Below are positions 1-6,722 of a stretch of 9,390 bases of DNA, one piece after another; the first letter of the stretch is position 1, and every line of letters begins with the position of its first letter. The notes beneath the pieces were generated by a model that saw only the letters and a program-made list of their open reading frames with translations, made no database searches and was not told the DNA's origin. This DNA comes from an uncultured Clostridia bacterium. GTDB taxonomy: Bacteria > Bacillota_A > Clostridia > Oscillospirales > Oscillospiraceae. Made by a program: the position numbers and the translations under genes. The stretch is from positions 1 through 9,390 of the forward strand of contig CAMZJG010000025.1 of the NCBI GenBank assembly GCA_947307505.1, in the 5' to 3' direction.

Positions 1-488
1 TCATGGCCTACGTCACCCTGGAGGATAACGGGGGCAGCATGGAGCTGCTGGTGTTTCAGCGTCTGCTGAACGAATGGAGCGGGAAGCTGGAGGAGGGGAT
101 GCCGGTGCTGGCCCGGGGCAGGATCTCCGTTCGGGAGGAAAAAGCGCCCCAGCTCATGGCGGACAGCTTCCAGCTCTTTGCCGGGACGGATCGGGAGCGG
201 CGGGCCGAACCTGCGCAGCCGCCCCGGAACCGGGAAGAAGAAGTCTCCGCCCCCGCCGGGCCGGCGGAAGCGGAAAAAGCCAGGACGCTGTGGGTTCGTT
301 TCCCCTCCATGGATTCCCCCCAGTACCGCAGGCTCCAGCTCATCCTCATCATGTTCCCGGGCCAGGAGCCCATCAAGGTCCATTTTGCGGATACAAAGAA
401 GACCCTGGCCGCCTCCTGCTGGATCCATCCCTCCCTGGTGCGGGAGCTGAAGGAGATGCTGGGGGAGGAAAACGTGGTGATCAGATAA
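1..488 (+). CDS. dnaE: DNA polymerase III alpha subunit, C-terminal fragment (DnaE type)
   Basis: This is the last ~161 codons of a gene that starts upstream of the window. The reading frame is already open at base 1, and the first ATG (base 3) is internal to the family's Met-Ala-Phe/Tyr-Val-Thr-Leu-Glu-Asp motif, so it is not a start. DnaE is the catalytic subunit of the replicative polymerase. The visible part covers the end of the OB-fold domain (MAYVTLED, then ELLVF, then VLARGRISVREE), thought to contact single-stranded DNA. A charged proline/alanine-rich linker follows (around fragment residues 65-95), then the small C-terminal domain ending ...GEENVVIR. The polymerase core, PHP domain and helix-hairpin-helix lie outside. 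The gene ends with TAA at 486-488. A 40-base gap with no visible terminator or promoter leads to the acetyltransferase gene, so readthrough is likely. A divergent DnaE paralogue cannot be excluded from this fragment. Confidence 0.82.
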   Translation, partial: MAYVTLEDNGGSMELLVFQRLLNEWSGKLEEGMPVLARGRISVREEKAPQLMADSFQLFAGTDRERRAEPAQPPRNREEEVSAPAGPAEAEKARTLWVRFPSMDSPQYRRLQLILIMFPGQEPIKVHFADTKKTLAASCWIHPSLVRELKEMLGEENVVIR

Positions 489-515
489 GCGGAAGCGGAA
501 CGCGACAGCCGTATT

Positions 516-522
516 GGGGGGA
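516..522 (+). promoter_or_regulatory. Ribosome binding site deciding the GNAT start
   Basis: A GGGGGGA run lies six bases before the ATG at 529. It supports the ATG rather than the in-frame TTG at 514, which overlaps the run and has no purine-rich element before it. Confidence 0.55.
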
Positions 523-528
523 ACAGGC

Positions 529-921
529 ATGAATTACCGGATCGTTGACGGAGCTGAAACAATGGATCTCGAGGAGATCGTCCGGCTTTTGCGCATGACT
601 TACTGGGCGGACAAACGGCCTGTGGAACAGATCGAGAAGTCTGTGCGCAATTCCTCCTGCTACGGCGTATACACGGAAGAAGAGGCCGGACTGATTGGGT
701 TTGCCAGAGTGATCAGCGACTATGCCACGACCTTTTATCTCTGCGACGTGATCATTGATCCGGCATATCGGCAGAGAGGTCTGGGGACCGCCCTGGTATC
801 CCACATCCTGTCCCTTCCGGAATATGCGGGGCTCCGGGGATTCCTGGTCACGAGGGACGCACATGCCCTGTATGCGAAATTCGGTTTTCGGCCGGCAGAC
901 GGAAGAGCCATGATGAGGTAG
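529..921 (+). CDS. GNAT family N-acetyltransferase
   Basis: A 130-residue single-domain cytosolic protein, the usual size for a minimal GNAT fold, predicted to transfer an acetyl group from acetyl-CoA to an amine. The acetyl-CoA pyrophosphate-binding loop (motif A) is visible as R81-Q82-R83-G84-L85-G86 after the beta-4 strand CDVIIDP. The C-terminal part has the arrangement TRDAHALYAKFGFRP (about 108-122), typical of small GNATs in which the Tyr of ALY sits near the CoA thiol. The N-terminal half (LLRMTYWADKRPVEQI, then CYGVYTEEEAGLIGFARVISD) matches a widespread, functionally uncharacterised GNAT subgroup. The substrate cannot be read from the sequence. It lies 40 bases after the dnaE-like gene on the same strand and is convergent with the HD gene, 17 bases away. 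Codon use is more mixed and AT-richer than in its neighbours, which could mean later acquisition but is weak evidence. Confidence 0.85.
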   Translation: MNYRIVDGAETMDLEEIVRLLRMTYWADKRPVEQIEKSVRNSSCYGVYTEEEAGLIGFARVISDYATTFYLCDVIIDPAYRQRGLGTALVSHILSLPEYAGLRGFLVTRDAHALYAKFGFRPADGRAMMR

Positions 922-938
922 CTTCCGACCAGGGTCAT

Positions 939-1610
939 TCAGATCAATGTCTGCCCGTTGATCATCAGCCGGAACTGAAGCCCCAGCTTCTCCGCCGCCT
1001 TGCGGCAGAGGATCATGCGCTGGAGGAAGATCTCAAAATAATCCATGACGGAGCCGTATCGGGTATCTATGGTGAGCCGCAGAAGGACCTGCGTCTTTTC
1101 CGGATCCACGATCAGCTCCGTTTTTTCAACGGAGTAATTCACCCGGTCGTGGATATCGAAGGTGCTCATATCCTCGTTGCGCACCCGGCTGCGGCGCACA
1201 TCGGACTTATCCGCCAGGATCAGGGCGGCGGCGATATCGCTCACGGGAAAACCGCTGCTCTCGTCATGGTTTCCGATGGCCGCCACCACGTCCGCCACCT
1301 CGTCCGCTGGCATGCCCAGATCCGTGAGGATCTGAAACGCCATGACCGCGCTGCTCTGGCAGTGCTCGAACCGGTTCACCAGATTGCCGATATCATGGAG
1401 ATAGGCGGCGATCTGCACCAGACGCAGATCCCGCTCCGGGCGCCCCAGCGCTTCCAGGAGATAGCGCCCCATCCGGGCCACCAGGCCGACATGGGCGAAG
1501 CTGTGTTCCGTGAAGTTCAGGGACGCCAGCATCTCATCCGCCTTGCGGATATAGGTATTGACGGCCTCATTCTGCAGTATGCTCTCGTAGGTGACCATGG
1601 CGCCTCCCAT
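939..1610 (-). CDS. HD-domain phosphohydrolase
   Basis: A 223-residue cytosolic protein with the metal-binding pattern of the HD superfamily: H36/H40 in EHSFAH, the defining H72-D73 in YLHDIGN, H83, H115-D116 in GNHDE, and D134/D137 in LADKSD. HD proteins use one or two divalent metals to hydrolyse phosphomonoesters, phosphodiesters or nucleotides; which substrate applies here is not evident. The HD fold occupies roughly residues 15-160. The last ~60 residues (VEKTELIVDPEKTQVLLRL onward) match no domain I recognise. The start at 1610 shares one base with the ATPase stop (TAATG), a classic sign of translational coupling. An internal ATG at 1598, preceded by GGGAGG, would give a 219-residue protein and is a real alternative. 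The gene is transcribed with the ATPase from the promoter at 4052-4080. No hairpin terminator is visible after its TGA. Confidence 0.83.
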   Translation of the reverse strand: MGGAMVTYESILQNEAVNTYIRKADEMLASLNFTEHSFAHVGLVARMGRYLLEALGRPERDLRLVQIAAYLHDIGNLVNRFEHCQSSAVMAFQILTDLGMPADEVADVVAAIGNHDESSGFPVSDIAAALILADKSDVRRSRVRNEDMSTFDIHDRVNYSVEKTELIVDPEKTQVLLRLTIDTRYGSVMDYFEIFLQRMILCRKAAEKLGLQFRLMINGQTLI

Positions 1611-4012
1611 TACAGATCCATTTCCTTCCGCCGGCTTCGGATGAACTCCGTCACTCGATCCAGCCAGCGGGCGAAAAATGACATGACCGGCCTGGCCAGC
1701 AGGGCGAAGACCACGAAGACCAGCCAGGCTTCCTTCCCCATGGGGGGAAGGGTGAAATATTGTTTGAAGAAAAGGTAGGCAACAGCAAAAAACGCGCTCA
1801 TAACGGAGATCAGCGCGATGCGCAGCTTCGTATAGGGCCGGCTCACCCGATCCACCATCATCAGGCCCACCACACCCATCACGCCGGTGGCCACGGATTT
1901 CAGGGATTCCGGAGCCAGGCCCATGACCTCGTAGAAGGCCAGGATCCCCAGGATCAGGGTCAGATCCGCCAAGGCGGCGGGCAGCGCCTTATACAGCACG
2001 TTTGGCAGGAACCTTCCGGTGACCAGGCTGTGGTTCGGCTCCATGGCCAGAACGAAGGAGGGGATGCCGATGGCCACGATGTTCACCAGGCTCAGTCCCG
2101 CCGGGCTGAAGGGATAGGGCAGGGTAAAGCAGAGGGTGATGATGCTCAGGCAGAAGGAGAAGATATTTTTCACCAGGTAGAGGGAAGCGCTGCGCTGGAT
2201 ATTGTTGATGACCCGTCTCCCCTCCTGCACCACGCTGGGCATGGAGGAAAAATCGGAATTCATCAGCACCACGTTGGCCGCCTGGCAGGCGACGCTGCTG
2301 CCGGATGCCATGGCGATGCCGCAGTCCGCCACCTTCAGGGCCAGCACGTCGTTCACCCCGTCCCCGGTCATGGCCACCGTATGCCCGGCGCCTTTCATGG
2401 CCAGCACCAGCTTCCGTTTCTGCTCCGGGGTCACCCGGCCGAATACGGTATACCGCAGGGCGGCCGCCTGGAGGGCGGCGTCGTTGGCCAGGGTGGAGGC
2501 ATCCACAAACTCCTCCGCATGGGGGATGCCCGCCCGACGGGCTACCTCGGACACGGTGCGGGGGTTATCTCCGGAGATCACTTTCACCGTGACCCCCTGT
2601 TCGGCAAAGTAACGGAAGGTATCCGGCGCCTCCCGCCGGATCTTGTTGGACAGGAGCACCAGCGCCGCGGGCCGGAGGGTCCCGGTGAGCTCATCCTCCA
2701 GGCTGCCGTTGTACGCGGCCAGGAGCAGTACCCGACAGCCCAGGTCGGACCAGCGCTCCACCTCCTCCCGGAGGTCCCCGTAGTCCTGACGCATAAGGAA
2801 CTCCGGCGCGCCCAGGAGCCAGCAGTCCCCGGGGCCGAAGGAAATGCCGCCGTATTTCTTCGCAGAGGTGAAGGGCAGGGTGTTCTCCGCCTTCCGGGAC
2901 AGACTGCCGCCGAACCGGCGCTGCAGGGCTTCCATGGTCTCATTCTCCCCGGGAAGCGCATGCACGTAATCCGCCAGGATCTGTCGGATGAATTCGTCCC
3001 CGAACTCCTCCTCCCGCAGGAGGACCAGATCCTCCACCGTCATCTTGTTCTCGGTGATGGTGCCGGTTTTATCCACACAGAGGATATCCACCCTGGCCAG
3101 GGTCTCGATGGAAGCCATGGTATGGCAAAGGGTCTTCTTTTTCAGCAGCCGCAGGATACCGGCCATCAGCGCCAGGCTGGTGAGGAGATACAGTCCCTCG
3201 GGGATCATGCCGATCACCGCGGCCACGGTGCCGGTGACGGCGGCATGCAGATCCCTTCCCAGCCAGCTCCATTCCTTCCAGAAGATCACCAGGCCCAGGG
3301 GGATCACCACGAAGCCGATGACCTTTACCAAACGGCTCAAAGACCGCATCATTTCCGACTGGCGGCCCTTGCCGTGCTTCTTGGCCTCCAGGGTCAGGCG
3401 TGAGGCAAAGGACTCCGCCCCCACGGCGGTGAGCCGGGCGCGGCACTCCCCCGCCACCACGAAGCTGCCGGAATTCAGGACATCTCCCGGTCCCTTGCTC
3501 ACCTCGTCCTGCTCGCCGGTGATGAGGGATTCGTTCACCTGCACCTCTCCGGCCAGCACCCGGGCGTCCGCGCAGATCTGATCGCCCTTGGCAAAGATCG
3601 CCACATCGTCCCGCACCAGCTCGCTGGTGGGCACCGTCAGCCGGTTCCCTTCCCGGATCACTCCGGCCTTCGGAGAGACCAGGATCTGCAGCTTATCCAG
3701 CGTATGCTTGCTGCGCAGCTCCTGGATGATGCCGATGGCGGTATTGAAAAAGACGACGCCCATGAAGGTAAGGTCCAGCCACGAGCGGACCAGGATGATA
3801 CACACCGCCAGGAGGACGAAGAGCATATTGAAATAGGTGAATACGTTGGAGAGGACGATCTGCCCCACCGTACGGGTAGGAGGCTCCACCGGAAGGTTGG
3901 CGCAGCCCGCAGCCGTCCGCTCCGCCACCTGGGCCAGAGTCAGACCGTATTCGGGGGAAGCCTCCACCGGCGGCACTCGCTGAAGCACCTGTTCAGCGTT
4001 CTTTTTCTTCAT
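1610..4012 (-). CDS. P-type cation-transporting ATPase, CtpE-like
   Basis: An 800-residue integral membrane ion pump that couples ATP hydrolysis to cation movement. Catalytic landmarks appear in order: actuator-domain TGE (165-167); M4 ion-site motif PEGL (271-274); phosphorylation motif DKTGT with D314 as the phosphorylated aspartate; nucleotide-domain GAPE (401-404), where the lysine of the usual KGAPE is Leu400; SGDNP (480-484); and the hinge TGDGVND (549-555). Hydrophobic segments fit ten membrane helices: two near 52-98, two near 228-290, and six between about 613 and 780. There is no N-terminal heavy-metal domain and no CPC/CPx motif in M4, which argues against copper or zinc pumps. PEGL without a following proline, and GIPSFVLAMEPN in M6, resemble the mycobacterial CtpE calcium-transporter branch. 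Calcium is therefore the best guess, not a certainty. The ATG at 4012 has AGAGGAG about 12 bases upstream. Its stop overlaps the HD gene start. Confidence 0.9.
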   Translation of the reverse strand: MKKKNAEQVLQRVPPVEASPEYGLTLAQVAERTAAGCANLPVEPPTRTVGQIVLSNVFTYFNMLFVLLAVCIILVRSWLDLTFMGVVFFNTAIGIIQELRSKHTLDKLQILVSPKAGVIREGNRLTVPTSELVRDDVAIFAKGDQICADARVLAGEVQVNESLITGEQDEVSKGPGDVLNSGSFVVAGECRARLTAVGAESFASRLTLEAKKHGKGRQSEMMRSLSRLVKVIGFVVIPLGLVIFWKEWSWLGRDLHAAVTGTVAAVIGMIPEGLYLLTSLALMAGILRLLKKKTLCHTMASIETLARVDILCVDKTGTITENKMTVEDLVLLREEEFGDEFIRQILADYVHALPGENETMEALQRRFGGSLSRKAENTLPFTSAKKYGGISFGPGDCWLLGAPEFLMRQDYGDLREEVERWSDLGCRVLLLAAYNGSLEDELTGTLRPAALVLLSNKIRREAPDTFRYFAEQGVTVKVISGDNPRTVSEVARRAGIPHAEEFVDASTLANDAALQAAALRYTVFGRVTPEQKRKLVLAMKGAGHTVAMTGDGVNDVLALKVADCGIAMASGSSVACQAANVVLMNSDFSSMPSVVQEGRRVINNIQRSASLYLVKNIFSFCLSIITLCFTLPYPFSPAGLSLVNIVAIGIPSFVLAMEPNHSLVTGRFLPNVLYKALPAALADLTLILGILAFYEVMGLAPESLKSVATGVMGVVGLMMVDRVSRPYTKLRIALISVMSAFFAVAYLFFKQYFTLPPMGKEAWLVFVVFALLARPVMSFFARWLDRVTEFIRSRRKEMDL

Positions 4013-4051
4013 GCAAGAATCAAGCTCCTCTCTTCTCCTGCCTCTGTTTCA

Positions 4052-4080
4052 AGTATATCCACGGCGGAGGGAAAAGTCAA
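4052..4080 (-). promoter_or_regulatory. Sigma-A-type promoter for the ATPase-HD operon
   Basis: Read on the minus strand: -35 TTGACT (4075-4080), a 17-base spacer, then -10 TATACT (4052-4057). Each hexamer is one base from consensus. Transcription should start near 4045, giving a leader of about 33 bases before the ATG at 4012. Confidence 0.75.
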
Positions 4081-4126
4081 CGAAGCCGCCGGTCCCGAAC
4101 GGGCAGAAAGAAATGTGAAATTCCAG

Positions 4127-4155
4127 GTGACAGTTTGCACTTAGTGTGCTATACT
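4127..4155 (+). promoter_or_regulatory. Sigma-A-type promoter for the glycyl radical enzyme operon
   Basis: -35 GTGACA (4127-4132), a 17-base spacer, and -10 TATACT (4150-4155) preceded by TGC, which forms an extended -10 element (TGn). Transcription should start near 4162, giving a leader of about 34 bases. A perfect 9-base palindrome, CACTTAGTG (4138-4146), lies inside the spacer and could be part of an operator. The promoter is back to back with the ATPase promoter, with 46 bases between the two -35 boxes. Confidence 0.72.
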
Positions 4156-4195
4156 GTCTATTAGGAATATTATCAGCACTCAAGGAGGTATCATC

Positions 4196-6646
4196 ATGTA
4201 TAAGCTCAAACCCATCACCGATCGCGTGAAGAAAACGCGTGAGAGATACCGCAGCACCACGCCCAGAGTGGATATCTCCCGGTATCGTCTCATCACCGAG
4301 TTCTATCAGTCCCATCCCAACCTCTCCGGCCAGCTGCTGCGGGCCGAAGCCATGAAGTACATCTACGAGAACATCCCCCTGCGGGTAGAGGACGACGACA
4401 TCATCGTCGGCGCCCTGGGCACCACCTTCCGCGCCTGCTCTTACTATCCCGAATACGGCGCAGCCACCCTGGCCCGGGAGATCAAGAGCGGCAACATCAC
4501 CAACCGGAAATATGATCCCTATCTCATCGATCCCGAGGACGCCCAGTATGTTCTGGAGACGGCCAGCTTCTGGGATACCCACTGCCTGAGCTTCTTCACC
4601 CAGCCCTACCGGATCGACGGCTACAAGAGCCACGACGGCTCCAGCACCACCACCCAGAGCGCCAACCATGCGGACGGCGGCCCCGTGGGCCACTTCTGCA
4701 CCAACTACAACCGGGCCATCCGCAAGGGCTTCGGCGCCATCAAGGCCGAGGCCGACGCCAAGATGAAGCTTCTGGAGGACAACGGCGTCTACGGGGACGG
4801 CATCAATAAGTACTACTTCTACAAGTCCATCTCCCTGGTGTGCGAAGGCATGATCACCCTCACCAAGCGCTATGCCAAGAAGGTGGAGGAGATGGCCGCC
4901 GCCGAGACCCGGCCCGAGCGGAAGAAAGAACTGGAGATGATGGCCGAGAGCCTCAACTGGGTCACGGAGAATCCCGCCCGGAACTTCCATGAGGCGCTGC
5001 AGGCCCTGTTCCTGTATCAGATCTGCCTGGCCCTGGAGGGCAACATGCACGGCATGAGCTTCGGCCGCGTGGACCAGTACGTGGGCGACTATTATGAAAA
5101 GGACATCGCCGAGGGACGGATCACCCCCGAGTACGGCCAGGAAATGCTGGATATGTTCTTCCTGAAGGTCGCGGAGATGAACAAGTTCTGGGGCGACAGC
5201 GGCGAGTACGGCGTGCCCGGCTACACCTCCGGCCAGCTGATCACCATCGGCGGCGTGAAGCCCGAGACCGGCGAGGACGCCACCAACGCCGTCACCTATA
5301 TGTGCCTCCAGTGCTCCGGCCGTCTGGTCCTGCACGATCCCCCGGTGGCCCTGCGCGTTCACAAGAACATGCCGGACGACCTGTGGGAGGCCGCCATCGA
5401 GACCAACAAGATCTGCGGCGGCGTGCCCAGCATGGAGAACGACGAGGTCATCATCCCCGCCCTCATGGACCGGGGCCTCCCCCTGGAGAGCGCCCGGAAC
5501 TACTGCGCCGTGGGCTGCGTGGAGCCCGGCGGCTGCGGCGACGAATGGGTCTGCTGCGGCGGCACCGGCAGCGGCGGCTTCCTGAACATGATCAACTGCC
5601 TCATGGTGGGCATCAACAATGGCGCGAACCCCCTGCCCAGGCGGGATTTCCGCACCGGCAAGACCTTGCCCAGCGTTCAGAGCGGACCGGCTACCGGCTA
5701 CCTGAAGGACTACACCTCCTTCGACCAGGTGCTGGAAGCCTATCGGATCCAGACCGAGTTCTTCGTGAAGATGCACATCGGCCTGACCAATGCCTTCGAG
5801 TATGTGGCCCGGCAGTACATGCCTCTGCCGGTGGTATCCGCCACCATGGAGGGCTGCCTGGAAAACGGCGCGGACGTCATGTGGGGCGGCGCGAAGTACA
5901 ACTCCTGCGGCGTGGCCGGCGTGGGCATCGGCAACCTGGCCGACTCCCTGCAGATGATCAAGCACCTGTGCTTCGACGAGAAGACCAAGCGCTGCACTCC
6001 GGCTGAGCTTTACGACGCCCTCATGCACAACTGGGAGGGTTACGACGACCTGTACAACTACGTGAAGAACGAAGCGCCTCACTACGGCAACGGCGATCCC
6101 GAGGTGGATATGTACGCCAAGTGGGCTTCCGACATCTTCGCCAAGGAAGTAAAGAAGGGTTCCGGACCTCGCGGCAACGGCTGGAGCGCCGGTCTGTGGC
6201 CGGTCACCACCAACGTGGCCTTCGGTCTCTCCACCCCCACCACCCCCGACGGCCGCAAGCTGGGCGAGCCTCTGGCCGACGGATGCTCCCCCGTGCAGCA
6301 GATGGACAAGAACGGCCCCACCTGCGTCCTCACCAGCGTGGGCAGCATCGACCACCGGCAGTTCGCCAACGGCACGCTGCTGAACCTGAAGTTCAGCCCC
6401 AGCTGCCTGAACGGCGCGGACGGCGTGGAAAAGCTCACCCAGCTGCTGAAGACCTACTTCTTCGATTATCTGGGCATGGAGGTGCAGATCAACGTCATCT
6501 CCGCCGAAACCATGCGCGCCGCCCAGAAGAATCCCGAGCAGTACAAGGACCTGGTGGTCCGCATCGCGGGCTTCTCCGTGTACTTCGTGGAAATGCACCG
6601 CAACGGCCAGAACGACGTCATCAGCCGGACTGAGCTGAGCATGTAA
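4196..6646 (+). CDS. Glycyl radical enzyme of the C-x-E (dehydratase/lyase-like) branch, substrate unknown
   Basis: An 816-residue anaerobic radical enzyme, full length for the family (PFL-like domain about 1-670, glycine radical domain about 680-816). The radical site is G792 in VVRIAGFSVYF, followed by the family tail GQNDVISRTELSM. The thiyl-radical cysteine is C441 in GCVEP, with E443 as the likely general base. This C-x-E arrangement is typical of glycerol/propanediol dehydratase, choline lyase and hydroxyproline dehydratase, not of pyruvate formate-lyase, whose catalytic cysteines are adjacent. Other family blocks: DDDIIVGALGT (66-76), GH at 165-166, and MHGMSFGRVDQY (284-295). H285 aligns with His281 of the clostridial B12-independent glycerol dehydratase, but its Ser282 is G286 here, and the Asp447 region reads SGGFLN. 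Extra cysteines C437, C447, C453 and C454 surround the active-site loop. The ATG has AAGGAGGT (4182-4189) seven bases upstream. Codons are strongly C/G-ending, suggesting high expression. It must be activated by a radical-SAM enzyme encoded elsewhere. Family is certain; reaction is unknown. Confidence 0.95.
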   Translation: MYKLKPITDRVKKTRERYRSTTPRVDISRYRLITEFYQSHPNLSGQLLRAEAMKYIYENIPLRVEDDDIIVGALGTTFRACSYYPEYGAATLAREIKSGNITNRKYDPYLIDPEDAQYVLETASFWDTHCLSFFTQPYRIDGYKSHDGSSTTTQSANHADGGPVGHFCTNYNRAIRKGFGAIKAEADAKMKLLEDNGVYGDGINKYYFYKSISLVCEGMITLTKRYAKKVEEMAAAETRPERKKELEMMAESLNWVTENPARNFHEALQALFLYQICLALEGNMHGMSFGRVDQYVGDYYEKDIAEGRITPEYGQEMLDMFFLKVAEMNKFWGDSGEYGVPGYTSGQLITIGGVKPETGEDATNAVTYMCLQCSGRLVLHDPPVALRVHKNMPDDLWEAAIETNKICGGVPSMENDEVIIPALMDRGLPLESARNYCAVGCVEPGGCGDEWVCCGGTGSGGFLNMINCLMVGINNGANPLPRRDFRTGKTLPSVQSGPATGYLKDYTSFDQVLEAYRIQTEFFVKMHIGLTNAFEYVARQYMPLPVVSATMEGCLENGADVMWGGAKYNSCGVAGVGIGNLADSLQMIKHLCFDEKTKRCTPAELYDALMHNWEGYDDLYNYVKNEAPHYGNGDPEVDMYAKWASDIFAKEVKKGSGPRGNGWSAGLWPVTTNVAFGLSTPTTPDGRKLGEPLADGCSPVQQMDKNGPTCVLTSVGSIDHRQFANGTLLNLKFSPSCLNGADGVEKLTQLLKTYFFDYLGMEVQINVISAETMRAAQKNPEQYKDLVVRIAGFSVYFVEMHRNGQNDVISRTELSM

Positions 6647-6657
6647 ATCAACCGCCG

Positions 6658-6700
6658 AAAGGGAGGGGAGCGCCGCAATGCTCCCCTCCCTTTGTTTCTC
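6658..6700 (+). terminator. Intercistronic hairpin, terminator or attenuator
   Basis: A perfect 14-base-pair stem (6658-6671 with 6680-6693) and an 8-base loop, followed by TTTGTTTCTC. The stem is AAAGGGAGGGGAGC. It starts 11 bases after the glycyl radical enzyme stop and ends 29 bases before the next ATG. The U-tract is interrupted, so partial termination or mRNA stabilisation is as likely as full termination. I see no promoter between the hairpin and the next gene. Confidence 0.72.
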
Positions 6701-6722
6701 ACCGCAAGGAGGATAAGAGGAT

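Noticed and set aside
894..955. GGCAGAC (894-900) pairing with GTCTGCC (949-955) as a terminator between GNAT and HD genes
   Set aside because: The arms are only 7 bases with a 48-base loop, lie inside both coding ends and have no T-run. Chance pairing is likely.
1760..3403. Open frame of 547 codons antisense to the P-type ATPase
   Set aside because: Low-complexity His/Gly/Gln-rich translation with no recognisable motif, opposite an ATPase that has every catalytic motif intact.
4135..4140. TTGCAC as the -35 box of the glycyl radical enzyme promoter
   Set aside because: It is only 9 bases from TATACT. GTGACA at 4127-4132 gives the correct 17-base spacing.
4049..6598. Open frame of 849 codons antisense to the glycyl radical enzyme
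   Set aside because: It mirrors a well-supported gene with biased codons that rarely produce antisense stops. The translation is rich in Gly, Ala, His and Val without domain motifs, and it would run through the divergent promoters.
4196..6646. Pyruvate formate-lyase (pflB)
   Set aside because: The active site is GCVEP with a single catalytic cysteine. The adjacent pair at 453-454 lies 12 residues downstream and is not in the catalytic position.
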